Shown here in pieces: positions 26,425 to 38,224 of a stretch of DNA of 64,000 bases. The stretch covers positions 56,367,172 to 56,431,171 of the forward strand of contig NC_058339.1 of NCBI RefSeq assembly GCF_905475395.1. Direction: 5' to 3'. The number at the start of each line of letters is the position of its first letter. Position 1 is the stretch's first letter. The position numbers and the translations under genes are program-made. The stretch is from Chrysoperla carnea. Taxonomy: Eukaryota; Arthropoda; Insecta; Neuroptera; Chrysopidae. The notes beneath the pieces are model-generated. The model saw nothing but the letters and a program-made list of their open reading frames with translations. It did no database searches and was not told the DNA's origin.

Positions 26425-26929
26425 CAGGGGCGGATTTATGCGTAGGCAAAGTAGGCCTGTGCCTACGGCGGAGAAAAAATGGGGCGGAAAAAAACTATAT
26501 CTAGTCACTATGTTCACAAATGTCACTATCCTGGAAGTTTTAGAACACTGCAGTAGCAAATTGTACTGCGGAACGTTCATTTTCATGCTTGAAACGTATC
26601 AAAACTTATTTGCATTCCACGATGAAAGAGAACAAACTTAATTCTTTGGTTATAATGTGTATTGAAGTTGAAACTTTGCTACAAGTTGATCTGAACAAAA
26701 TCATCGATACATTTGCTGTTGAAAAAGTCCGGCGTAAAAATGTACATTGAAATAATTGAAAAATGAATTGTTTTTTTGTTTTGTAAATCTTACTTATGAT
26801 TAAAAAGTTATTTCATTTATTATATTAAATATTTTTCAATTTCCAAATAAATAATCAGATTTTTGTTTATAGAAAAAGGCGGCACTTTGATGCCTGCCTA
26901 TGAGCCTCAAATTCGTCAATCCGCCCCTG
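26425..26929. mobile_element. Non-autonomous hAT transposon, 505 bp, with intact 8-bp target duplication
   Basis: The element begins CAGGGGCGGATT (26425) and ends AATCCGCCCCTG (26929), a 12-bp inverted repeat typical of hAT ends. It is flanked by perfect 8-bp direct repeats TCTGAAAC (26417-26424 and 26930-26937). Short open frames inside do not encode a hAT dimerisation or DDE region, so it depends on a transposase elsewhere. It lies in the divergent region between the RhoGEF and CCCH genes. Confidence 0.88.
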
Positions 26930-27383
26930 TCTGAAACTCTAACATTAAAAGTACCGAATGCTATTTTCATTGTGACAAAAAAAAGCTTGAATTGATTCAT
27001 TCATCCCTTCTCTGACGTAGCTCAGCGTAGCTTTTGAAGTAATCCCCTCCCCTTCTTGATCCGGCCACGTGGTTTGTGGATGCTCCCCTATTACTTATCT
27101 AATTTTTTCAAGTCAAGAGTGGCATTCTAATCTATATATAGAGGTCGTGTGTCACATACAAGATAATTTTTTATATGCGCATGTGTAATTTGATTTTTAA
27201 CGAGGGATATTTGAAAATATCTATTAAAAAATAATTATTGTAAAATTAATTTTTCTTACAATTTTAATAATTTTATATTCTATTCAATTAATGTTGAAAA
27301 ATTTAATTTATTGTTGGAAACTAATTAATACCACTTCAAAAATAGTATAAGGTATATAAACACAATTGACAAATGCTCAAAAT

Positions 27384-28249
27384 ATGGCGTCATTGGTAGC
27401 AGATTATGGAACGTCAAGTGATGAAGATAAATCTGAAGACGAATCATCTGAGTCAGATGCTAAGTAAGTTAATGTTGCATTTTCGAATATTTAAATATCG
27501 AAAATATTATGATATTATTTTGGGGCTTATAATTTGAGCTTATTTATTTCAATACATCTAATTAAAAATTTAAATACATGCTCGTAGAATCAATCTCCAA
27601 TTAAAATGTTTTATGTTGATTTAATTGATAAAATAGGAATATATTCCATAAATAAAAGTTACCCTTTTGTCCTGAAAATCACAGCAAATCACTAATATTT
27701 TTGAAACCCTTAGCATAGGGAAGTATTTTATGTTTGCGAAATCAGTCAGCGTTCACATTTTTCAGTGTAAAGTTGGAGGATGAACAAGAAACAAAAAGTT
27801 TACAATGTGAAAAATTACCAGCACCTTCATTTGGTACAAATTCAACATCCATTTTTACAAATCCATTCATAGAAGAAGAAAATGCTAAACAAGCAATTTT
27901 GGAGAAGCATGTCAAAATGGTAAACACCAGGGAAAATGTTAAAACAATAAATGGGAAAAAGATTTGTTGGAATTATCGAAAAGGTCGATGTCGTTTTGGA
28001 ACAAAATGTACGTTTGCTCATGATTCTGACTTACAAAAAACAAACGAGGATATTCATGATGAGCAGCAAAACGTACAACAACAAAATGTATTGGTTAAAA
28101 ATCAAATTGTTGCTCCAGAAAATCCTATACTCAAGACAGACAATAAAGTCAAGAAAAAACGACCGGGCTTAACGCAAGGTTTAGTGCCTGGCAAGAAAGT
28201 TATGAAAATGTACAAACAGTCGGCAACGTCAACTCGTACCTCTAAATAA
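27384..28249 (+). CDS. Small CCCH zinc-finger protein, 187 aa
   Basis: Two exons, 27384-27463 and 27766-28249 (acceptor TTTTTCAG), join in frame. The N-terminus MASLVADYGTSSDEDKSED is followed by an acidic serine-rich run. One zinc finger of the form C-x7-C-x5-C-x3-H sits in KKICWNYRKGRCRFGTKC followed by TFAH, the class that usually binds RNA. The basic C-terminus contains KKKRPGLTQGLVPGKKVMKM. The gene looks complete; I do not recognise a named orthologue, and a role in RNA metabolism is inferred only from the finger type. An AATAAA at 28245-28250 overlaps the stop codon, so the 3' UTR may be very short. It is convergent with Prp19. Confidence 0.82.
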
Positions 28250-29564
28250 AATCAAATAGTTTATAGATTTTTGTAAAAAAAAAAACACTCATAATATATT
28301 TAATATTTTTAATCGGTCGGTTTTTTTTAATCAATGCCTTTAAGGTGTAGTTTCATGCTGACGGTTGACGCTGAGTTTGAGCGTTACGTGATCAGTTTAG
28401 AATTTGCTAATTTGCTGCTATCTAAGGAACAAAACTAAAATGAGAGGATTGACAAGATTTGTCAAAAAAATAGCAGAAATTATATCGTCGCTGGTGGTCC
28501 CTTTGACCGAAGTGCATTGCACGAAATAAATAAATACGAACATACGAATAAAATACTACATAAATGAATCATAATTTTAAAATCAAACTCGCGCCTTACT
28601 CTCTTTCCTACCACGGTGAAAAAAGAACACATCTCCTTGTGTCCATGGAGATGACGTTGACTAAAATGGTATCAGTTATTGGTACTACACTTTTGTCAAA
28701 TAGTAGATGCCTTGTTGAATATAATATTATCTCCCTGTTATTAGTAGCTTATCGTTTTATTCTCTGGATTGATTTTGACAGTCCTGACTAATAAAGTTTA
28801 TATTCAGTTATCAAACGAATTATTTTTTGGCACTGATAAACCCACAATTGATAATTATATTTTCCAGCCATTGTGGATATAGTTGTTACCTTGTAGGTCA
28901 TTAAAAATAAGGTTACGGAATTAATTTTAGTATGTATAAATTGAGATATCGATTTTCGACATAATAAACTTTTTTGTTGCTCATTTTTACAATTTGACGA
29001 AACTCTATTTCTTTCAACTAGGTGGAACCCTCATTGTGAGTTATTATTTTTATGTAAATATCTATATTTTATGGGAGAATTAAAAGAATAAATGGACTCT
29101 ATGAGTTAAAAGGGTTTAAAGGTTTATATTGTTTTGCTGATATTGCAATATTTTTGTACATTTGAATAAGAGGAGCTAGGCTTAAAGTTGCCACTTCTTT
29201 TACTATAGTGGTAGTTTTGTAACATCTCATATCATCGGCTTAAAATGAAAATTTTCTAAAATTGCCATTATAACTGTTTTAAGTGCGAGAATTTTATTTT
29301 ATGACACAGACTTAAATATAGTCCTACAAACAATTTCTCTGATATCGCAAATATTTCATGTCTACATGAATCGGGATGACTGTAAGACAGACATACGAAG
29401 TAAGTACATTTTTGATTACAGCTTCGTTAAATGTTTATGATATTTAAAAAAAGGAAAATAGTAAATAAATAAGTAAAACTTGACGTTGGAAATAAAAACT
29501 ATATTTGTATTATTATTAAAAAGTTCGAATATTTAAAAAGTACACACAACACACTAAATTATAA
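28250..29564. other. Intergenic between convergent CCCH and Prp19 genes
   Basis: Poly-A tracts follow the CCCH stop. A slightly GC-richer patch at 28,340-28,700 has short open frames on the plus strand, but no splice sites or conserved residues support a gene. Nothing else was seen. Confidence 0.5.
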
Positions 29565-32260
29565 CTATTGAATTCCATATAATTTTAACGTTCGATCCAT
29601 TGAAGTTGACGCAATATAATGTGCATGTCTACCAAATCGTACTCCAGTAGCGGCAGCTGTGTGATCATTAAATACTTTTAATTCTTGCCATTGTTTGCAA
29701 AGGTATACTCTGAAATAATAAAATACATTGATTAATATCACATTGACCTAGTTCAGTGTAGCACGCTCTGCCTAAAAAAAGCGAATTGTGATGTTATGAC
29801 CGCAGTTGTCCTTTCTGCTATACTAAGATCTTCGAACTTTTACAAATTACATCCATAAATAATAAAACTTACCGAACATCTGTACCGGCTATGGCTAGAT
29901 ATGTACCACTTTGATCAAAGCATAAATCTTTTATTTGATAACCTTCGTCTAATTGTAATGTTTTGAAATTTTTCAATTTACGTAAATCCCATAATTTAAC
30001 GCAAGCATCATCAGCAGCTGTAGCTAAATAGTAACCATTTTCAGAGAATGAAATACTTGTAATAGCTCCATAATGACCTTAAACAAAAAATAGTGTTCAA
30101 TTTATTATATTTTATTTATCTCGATTTAAAAGAATACTTAAATTACTATTTTACCCGTTTTTGTATACAGATTAAATAATATTTTAAGCGTAGTTTCCTA
30201 GAATAATATGACTCAAAAGTCATAAAAGTCTAGGTGTTTTTTTTTAACTTGACGTATACGTGATACTCGAAAAGTAAGTTTAATCGAGAAAAATACTTCA
30301 AACGAAAAATGTTAATTCAAAGGCAGACATAATATATACGGTTATTGAATTCGATCTAAGTTTTAAGGTTCAATTAAAATCTCACTTTGATTCATAACTG
30401 GCAAACATTAGACGAACAATTGTTTGGGTACAATTTTTTAGTCTGTTTTTTGCTAAACCATACGGTTTGCGGAAAAATGTTTCGAATAAAAAATTTACTT
30501 TTTAATCAATAACAACTTTCTAATTTACAGTTTTCGTTTATCTTTTACCAGTTATGGAGTAGAATGAGCTTTTCATAGAACCTGAAAACTTAAGTTTAAT
30601 GTCTGCGTAAGATGTGCGTCCATACACCCAACATTTTTTGCTTGAAGCTTTTATCGCTTAACCTATTTTTCCAATTTCAAGCACACTACAACTTAAAAAA
30701 CATACCCCTTATAAGAAAAATTAAGAATATTTCATTGAATTCATAATATTTACCTGGGAAATTTGCAACATTGCTCTGTTCTTTTAAATCCCAAATTTTC
30801 ACCAATGAATCATCAGTACCAGTTCCAAAAATTAATCCATCAGGGTGGAATTGTGCCGTAGTTAATGGAGCATTATTTGTATCAACCACCTTTGTCAACA
30901 ATCGTCCGGCACGTATATCAGAAAATGCCCAATGTTGATCTTCGGATGTTGATAAAACATAATCACCAGTGGGATGTAGCGAAAGTCCCGTAACTGGACC
31001 TTCATGAAATCTAAGCAGTAATGTTGTTTGAGATGTTGGAACATTCCATACACGGATTGTTTGATCTGGTGAAGCAGTAACCACAAGGTCTTCGTCTGGA
31101 TGATATAAAACTCTTGTTACTTTCTTTGTATGGCCTTTTAATATGGCAACCACTTGTTCGGTGTCTTTATTAAATATAGTTGCATTGCGATCAGCACCAC
31201 CTGTTAAAATCTTACTAGTATTCGATCCGTGAATATCTAATGCTAATATTCCAGGAATACCAGCTGAATGGAGACCCTAAGATATTAAAAACGTAATTAA
31301 TGTTCATTCGATTTAAAACTTTTATAAAGACAATGCTTCGACAATTTTTGTGATTTCAAGAGGAAATTTTTGGTAATAATTCGAACTATTTAGATTCTGT
31401 AATCTCAATAGATAAAGGAAAAAGACAAGCATGCATTGAAATAATACTCACTGGATGTGAAGCGTAAGTTCTAAAGGAACGTAAACTTTCTTGTGAGACC
31501 AATTCTTCTGGTACAGATCTACCGCGACGTTTTCTTTCTTGTGTTAAAACTGTCGCACGTTCTTGCAATTGTTGTATAACTTCAGGACTCATGCCAGCAG
31601 CTTGTTCACTAGGTTGAGTTGCCACTCCACCAGCTTCTGCAGCAACAGCTGGTTGTTGAATACCAGCACCCGCAACAATACCTGCTTGTGGTTTTAATGT
31701 GGCCAACGCCTCTCTGGCCGCCGTTACTTCTTTGTTAAGGCGAGCAATAACTCGACAAGCTGCATCGTGTTGATACAATGCATGACTAAGTTCTTGTCGA
31801 GCAGTTTGTAATTGCTGACGTTGTGTGAAACTATGTAACATAACAGCATCCCATTCATCTTGAAGTGACTTTAATGTTGCAGGAATACTTGTTGCACTGG
31901 GCGGTTTTGGTTTTACGATAGGGGGTGCTAAAAACACAAATTTTATTTATATGACGATAAAATTAAATTTTTTTTGAATATATTTTACTTACTTTTGATA
32001 TCTATAAGCTGTTCTTTAGTAAGCTCTTGCCCACTAATTGGGTCAACCCCATTTTCTACAATATACTTTTCAATTAATCGTCTTTCAAATATCGCACCCG
32101 AGGATGGCGACACCACTGGGTGTTCTGGTACTTCATTAGAAACTACAAATGCCGAAAAATAATATAACCTCAATATTATTCCAATTACTTATTTTAACCT
32201 ATAGTAAAATAATTTGTAATTTTTATAAACCAGATACTTACTCGCACACACTAAAGACAT
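29565..32260 (-). CDS. Prp19: Pre-mRNA-processing factor 19 (Prp19), U-box E3 ligase, 505 aa
   Basis: Prp19 is the core of the NineTeen complex, which stabilises the catalytic spliceosome and ubiquitinates splicing factors such as Prp3 in the nucleus. Six minus-strand exons join in frame: 32260-32242, 32142-31993, 31927-31452, 31276-30754, 30077-29873 and 29709-29565. The U-box covers about residues 1-57 ([38 protein letters not shown]). A tetramerising coiled coil follows ([40 protein letters not shown]). Seven WD40 repeats fill residues 220-505, with clear units such as [34 protein letters not shown] and [19 protein letters not shown]. The length matches human PRP19 closely. The 19-nt first coding exon is typical of an easily missed micro-exon. 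Confidence 0.97.
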
Positions 32261-32433
32261 TATTTTTCGATTTCAACTATCCAATATTATTAATAATACA
32301 CTTTTTTTAAACTTATCAAATTAACTAAAGCTTACTTGTCCATTTGTACCAACTTGTTTAGTTCAAAATAAAATAAACCATGCGCGATGCGCATACAGAT
32401 ATTTGTTTCCATAGCTAATATGTTTTTTTAATA

Positions 32434-32916
32434 GCAACCGTTATTTGGCCCCCAATAAAATTTTTTTTCGGGTTAATTTTAATTAATTATAAATCTTTTT
32501 TAATCCATTGTTCGTCGTTTGTTCTTCATTGTTTAATCATTAAAATTATTTCTTCGATTGTTGTTTATTTATTATTTATTAAACAATTATTTCATTGTCA
32601 TTAAGTTAGCCCCCCATATTATTGATTTCCACTTTTTACTTCTTTAATCAATGTATTTTAAGGGATTATTGATTCTCGTTTATTATTAGAAATTGTTGGT
32701 TTATAAATATTTCAAATTAATTAAGTATTGATTTTTTTCATTAAATAAAGAGGAAAAAGTGGAAATCGTTATTATGGGGGATAACTTAATAACAAATAAT
32801 TGTTTAATAAATAATAAATAAACAATGATCGAATAAATAATTTTAATCCTCAAACAATGAAGAGCAAACGACGAGCATCCGAAAAGAAATTTTTTTGGGC
32901 GACAAATTACGTTAGC
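32434..32916. mobile_element. Foldback element, about 480 bp, just upstream of Prp19
   Basis: The left arm (32434-32650) and right arm (32740-32916) are imperfect inverted copies: AACAATTATTTCATTG against its partner AACAAATAATTGTTTAATAA, CCACTTTTTACTTCTTTA against AAGAGGAAAAAGTGG, and end blocks CCCCCAATAAAATTTTTTTT and AAATTTTTTTGGGCG. It begins about 175 bp from the Prp19 start codon and has no coding capacity. The superfamily is unknown. Confidence 0.65.
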
Positions 32917-33202
32917 TCTTTATATCCCATGAATTTTTTGTTGTTAAAAATGAAACCATTGTCCCGAAAAATTATTTTATGCTGTATAAAATAACCATTA
33001 TTCATTCATATTTATTTTAGGTGAAATATGTACACATATACATTATAATTAAATTTTTTAAATTATTATTATTATTTAATTTTAGACCTACCTTTATCTT
33101 TTAACAAAATATTATTACAATTATTCATTTATAGGTAAGTTTATTAAAAAAAAGGTAAGTAAAAGGTATGTATATTACATTATTAATAAGTATAATATGC
33201 CA

Positions 33203-33270
33203 AAGGTAGAGTAGTGGCTAGCCAAGTCGCCTCCGATTATAAAGTATTTCGGTTCGTATATAGCAGAGTC
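33203..33270 (+). repeat. tRNA-like sequence (degenerate SINE head or tRNA relic)
   Basis: Spaced blocks resemble an A box (AGTGGCTAGCCAAG) and a B box (CGGTTCGTATA) about 35 nt apart, the RNA polymerase III layout of tRNAs and tRNA-derived SINEs. The acceptor stem does not pair, so this is not a functional tRNA. It sits in a repeat-rich gap. Confidence 0.35.
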
Positions 33271-33376
33271 CGTATTAATTTTTTATTTAAGTTATTATGC
33301 CGAGGTAAGGTCATTTTTTTTTTTTTTTAGATAATTGTTATGAGAACCAAAAGCGACAAATAAGTAAGAGAGCGAT

Positions 33377-33770
33377 GTATATTTTATGTTATTTTAATTC
33401 CCACCCCCTGACAGAAGAGTGATTTATGACAAAGTAGGAAAATTGGATCAACATAATTAATTTTCTTTGTGAAATAACATATTCTCCTATTACAAAATCT
33501 TATAAAAATTTCATTTAACAAATAAATTTTAGCATGTACAAAAAAACAAGAAAATAAGTTATTTTTTTAATATTTTGTAATAGGAGAATATGAATGAGAT
33601 AAACTATTTGACATGTTCTCCTATTAAAAAGTTTCAAATTTTAGCATAACCAAGCCATTTTTGTAGATATTTTTTAATATTTTGTACCAGGAGAACATGA
33701 TTTTAAAGAGTGAGATATATTTATGATTATTATTTAAATTCCCACCCCCTGACAGAATTATGATTTATGA
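33377..33770. repeat. Direct and inverted repeat cluster
   Basis: AATTCCCACCCCCTGACAGA followed by ATGATTTATGACA-like sequence occurs twice (about 33,398-33,430 and 33,738-33,770). Between the copies the motif TTCTCCTATTA and its inverse alternate four times (about 33,482, 33,578, 33,616, 33,684), making two successive hairpins. No coding region was seen. Confidence 0.6.
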
Positions 33771-33891
33771 CATATGTATAACTTACGTTATTTATAGCAA
33801 GAGGGTGGATTATATAGATAATTTAAACTATAAATAGAGTGAAAAATGTTAACATCAGGAAAAATTCATTAATTTAAAAGTAAAAATTTTA

Positions 33892-33966
33892 ACTACACCC
33901 AGTATTCGAACCAGCGTACCTTGGTTTGATAGGCAAATACTATACCCACAGAACCACCCACCTTAT
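33892..33966 (-). repeat. tRNA-like sequence, inverted relative to 33.2 kb
   Basis: Read on the minus strand: GGTGGGTGGTTCTGTGGGTA, an A-box-like TATAGTATTTG and a B-box-like GGTTCGAATACTGGG. The T arm is plausible, but no paired acceptor stem was found. It is probably a tRNA-derived SINE head or tRNA relic. Together with the copy at 33,203 it brackets the hairpin cluster. Confidence 0.4.
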
Positions 33967-34567
33967 AAAAATAGTATAATTAACTTTATACTTACCTTTA
34001 CTAAATAATTAATTAATTGATAATTTTGTTCTGAAAGAAAAAATAAGATAGAAAATTAAAAAAACAAAACAAAATTTAAAATATATAACAATTTTTATTT
34101 ATTAATACCAAAAAAAAAAATGTTTTAAATTTTCATGAAAATAGGGTTTCTGCCAACATTCGAAATATTAATCTATAAGCTTTTTTGAATAAGATTCAAT
34201 TGATAAAATGCGGTCCTCGGATTTTGCACACTCTACTCTATCTAGCGTCTGCTCTAACAGAGGAAAATATGGTTTTACAATAAGATTATTTTCGCATGGT
34301 AAGCTTTCTTGTTTTTTAGCAGTCTATGGTTTAAGTCAAACATCACAATCACAACTCAGATCTATGGTCATCACAGGTTTGCATTTCAAATGTTAACCTC
34401 ATAAAAACATAAATATATATTTGTATTTTAAATAATTTTATTATTACTGAAAAGTTCAAAACTGGTTGTTTTTGGGCATATTTCAGAATTCAGTAATAAT
34501 ATTAATTTAGTAAAAGTAGAATGAAATTTGTTTTGAGTTGAATAGTGCCTCTTGGTAAATAAACAAA
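33967..34567. other. Upstream region of Taf6, no other gene
   Basis: The sequence is AT-rich. A short open frame at 34,208-34,396 lacks conserved features. No TATA box or initiator is convincing. The Taf6 start codon at 34,568 follows the context AACAAAATG. Confidence 0.45.
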
Positions 34568-37500
34568 ATGAATGAAGCCGATTTATTGTATGGGACTACA
34601 CTTTCATTGGAATCTATGAAAGTGATAGCTGAAAGCATTGGAGTTGGTAATTTACCAGATGATGCTGCCAAAGAATTGGCAGATGATATATCTTATAGAT
34701 TAAAATTAATAATACAAGATGCAGCGAAATTTATGCATCATGCTAAACGAACGAAATTATCAACACAGGATGTAGATCACGCTTTAAGGGCGAAAAATGT
34801 CGAGGTATTTTTAATGTTGTTTTTACCCTTACAAACATAATAGTTTTAATGACTATTTATACCATTTTTAGCCTCAATATGGATTTTTTTCGCCTGATTC
34901 GGTTCCTTTTCGTTTTGCTTCCGGTGGCGGCAGAGAATTACATTTTGTTGAAGAAAAAGAAGTTGATTTAAATGAATTTTTACAAGCACCACCACCCAAA
35001 TTACCCTTAGAAGTGACACTACGTGCTCATTGGTTGTGTATTGATGGTGTTCAACCAACTATTCCTGAAAATCCACCACCCGTATCGAAAGAAATACAAA
35101 AGGTAATTTATTTTTGGATTCCGTAAATTCCTTGTTATCTTCACTTTGAATCTTGTTTGATTATGTTGTTGTTGTAGATTGAATCAATAGATCCATTGAG
35201 TAAATTAAATAAAAGTTCAAAAGAAATGGCTGGTAAGCCAAGTACTGGTAAAGTGCAAAAGTTACGTAACGTTGAAACAGTACATGTGAAACAATTAGCC
35301 ACACATGAATTATCCGTTGAACAACAATTATATTATAAAGAAATAACTGAAGCATGTGTTGGTTCAGATGAAGGACGTCGTGCTGAAGCATTACAAAGTT
35401 TAGCATGTGATCCTGGTTTACATGAAATGTTGCCACGTATGTGTACGTTTATTGCCGAAGGTGTCCGTGTTAATGTTGTGCAAAATAATTTAGCACTCTT
35501 AATATATTTAATGCGAATGGTAAAAGCATTGCTGGATAATCAATCTTTGTATTTGGAGAAATATGTAAGTATTAAATTTCGATTAGGTCTAGCACACACA
35601 ATTCCATAAGCAATTTATAATCAAACTTTGACTAGTTACCAATTGACTGAGTTAATTATTGAAATATCCTGCGTGGAAATTATTTTCTACCACTAGATGA
35701 AGCTACCTTCAAATTTTCTACTCCCTACCTTTTAGTTTTGGAGAAATGGACACCAAAGCTTTGTCCTAATTTGCACCTTCAAGGGCTAACAGTGATGCTT
35801 ACAAAAAATTGTTTCAAATAAAAGTGGATTATTATTTTATAAGGAAGATTTTTTACATTCAAACTTTTATTCTATCTCTAATGGTTTACAAGATGGGATC
35901 TAGGATCCCCAGACCCAATTGACTTTTATATTGCTCATTTAAAATTTCAAATTCATAGTTTACGTCCTGAACACGTTATAAAAATTGAGCTTGATATCTC
36001 TTCTCGTTTCGAGTTATCATGATCACGGACAAAAGGAAATATGTGATATTATGAACAGCTATACCAAAATTTGGGTCTTACCATCAATATTTCTAAGCGT
36101 TTAAAACTTGGGACTTAAAGTATGTAGGAATATTTTAAACTTCTAAAAAATCTATAGGGTAACCAAAAATTACACTCTCGGATAATACATGTTAATTGAT
36201 TTATTATTATTTTCTTTTTTTACGTTTTTTTATAATTAGAGCTTATGTTCAAATAAAAAATGATGCTAAAATTAAAAGTACACGGATCTTCTTGATATTT
36301 TGTATAGAGTCATAATTTTTAATTGCGAGTAATTTTTCTTAGTAACATTTCGCCAACTTATAAAAAAGAAGGGTAGTTTACCAAAAATAAAAATATTGAT
36401 TCAAAATTTTTGGTAACCCTGTACATTATTAAGAAGTTTTAAATATTCCTACATACTTTTCATAATAAGCAAAACTTCTTATAAAGAGTGACTTTTTTTC
36501 TTAAAATGCAAAATAAGGAAATTTACAAGTATAGTTACCTCTATCTGGGGACACACTATATGTAGGATATAAAAAGTTCTCCATTGCGATTTTTATTATC
36601 ATCGTAGCCAAATAATAATTAAAAAATTTTGTATTTTAGCTACACGAATTAATCCCTTCGGTATCAACATGTATTGTATCACGCCAATTATGTATGCGTC
36701 CTGAATTAGATAATCATTGGGCATTACGAGATTTTGCATCTAGATTAATGGCACAAATATGTAAAAATTTCAATACAAGTACTAATAATGTACAGACTCG
36801 AGTAACACGTATGTTTAGTAAAGCATTATATGGTGAGAAAACACCTTTATCTAGTTTATATGGAGCGATTGAAGGTCTTTCTGAATTGGGCACAGAAGTA
36901 ATTAAAGTATTTATTGTGCCTCGCATTAAATGTATATCAGATCGAATTGAAGGAATTAATTACGTTGCTACGGCGAATGTAGATAAAATAGCTGCTGGAC
37001 ATATAAAACATCTAATGGTGAAAATCTTAGCACCAATTTTGAAAACAATGCGATCACCTCCCGATGTTATTGAAGAATATAAAGCTGAATACGGAGCTTT
37101 AGGAGGTCCTTTACAAATGGCTGTTATTAAAGCACGTAGTCAACCGGCAGTTAGTAATTCAACCATGGTTACTAATGCCGTAACATCAGCAACGTCTGTT
37201 ATAACAGGTGTGACATCTGTTAGACCACCTTCGGTACCAGGATTAACGAATACAAGTCTAAGTACTCCCGGGCGAACTATTGTTATGGGTACACCAGGCC
37301 AAGTTAGGCAACAAACACCCACGAATCAAAAATATGTAATTGTTGCTCAACGACCCCAAGCTCCAAATACACAATTAGTATCGACATCATCGATACAACA
37401 ATCTGCGCAGCAATTAAATACGGTTGTTAAATTTGTAACTACGTCGAATACAATACAAACACAAAAAATTGTACAAGCTCAATCGAAAGTGGTTGTAATG

Positions 37501-37941
37501 GGAGTTTCTTCTAGTGGTGTACCGACTGTATCAAACACTACCACACCGAGTCAGGTAATACAACTTTTTTTTTTTTTTTTTTAAATTTTAACCTTCTTCA
37601 ATTTGCGTAGATCATGTATTTAAATTAGATTACAAACAGTAGGAAAATTTTATATAGTAGTATAGTTGGGCGGGGTGGGGAGATAACACGAGTTCAGGAA
37701 GGTTAGGATGTAGCAACATGTTATTTTTTGTAGGAAATTATCAAGTTGCTAGTATAGTTTTCCAAAACTTTATTTGTTGAATTTTATACTAAATCAAAAA
37801 AATTTCAGTATTCTGTTTCAGTCGTCGGTGGAAATAATATCCCAACCTTTAACAGTAATGACGAAGTCGACAATAATATCAGTGAAATCATCAATCTTGG
37901 AGAAAATGAAAACTGAATTGGAAGATTTATCTAGTTTTTAA
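34568..37941 (+). CDS. Taf6: Transcription initiation factor TFIID subunit 6 (TAF6), about 629 aa
   Basis: TAF6 pairs with TAF9 through a histone fold and forms a HEAT-repeat core dimer in TFIID, acting at RNA polymerase II promoters. Exons: 34568-34804, 34872-35102, 35178-35564, 36640-37554 and 37822-37941, all in phase 0. The histone fold occupies residues 1-79 ([38 protein letters not shown]). A linker follows with [20 protein letters not shown] and [20 protein letters not shown]. The HEAT region begins in exon 3 ([20 protein letters not shown]) and continues in exon 4 ([35 protein letters not shown]). A T/S/Q-rich tail ends the protein. The last exon has two candidate acceptors 13 nt apart (see findings). 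Intron 3 carries an R1 repeat and a MITE. Length is normal for the family. Confidence 0.96.
35635..36116 (+). repeat. R1 interspersed repeat, copy c, in Taf6 intron 3
   Basis: It runs from CAATTGACTGAGTTAATTAT through TTCTATCTCTAATGGTTTAC, GACCCAATTGACTTTTAT and TTTACGTCCTGAACACG to AAAACTTGGGACTTAAAG. The expected 3' end of R1 is missing and replaced at 36,117 by the MITE described next. The microsatellite is nearly lost here. Confidence 0.65.
36117..36458. mobile_element. TIR element in Taf6 intron 3, about 340 bp
   Basis: The arms 36,119-36,172 and 36,404-36,458 are imperfect inverted repeats of about 53 bp. The outer blocks are GTATGTAGGAATATTTTAAA and its inverse TTTAAATATTCCTACATAC. 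The interior has no transposase. It abuts and truncates R1 copy c. Confidence 0.65.
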
Positions 37942-37965
37942 GATAGTTTTTATATTTATGTACAA

Positions 37966-37971
37966 AATAAA
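37966..37971 (+). terminator. Polyadenylation signal AATAAA of Taf6
   Basis: A canonical hexamer 25 nt after the preferred Taf6 stop codon, followed by AT-rich sequence. It implies a very short 3' UTR. Confidence 0.55.
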
Positions 37972-38224
37972 AATATTATAATTATTTAATTAGTTTATTT
38001 ATTTAAATTGTTACTTTCATGTCACCCACTCAACGGAAATTCACTCGTAGGCCTGAGATTCATTGTACTTTAAAAAACACATTCATGATGTCGCATATTC
38101 TAGATTATTTAAAAAATTGGTCTTCACATATTAACCTTAAAAAAGCCCTCTGGAGATGAAAAGCAGATTTTAAAACTTAAAACTGGTTATACGTATATAT
38201 AGAGGATGTGTGGCGTTCATATAA

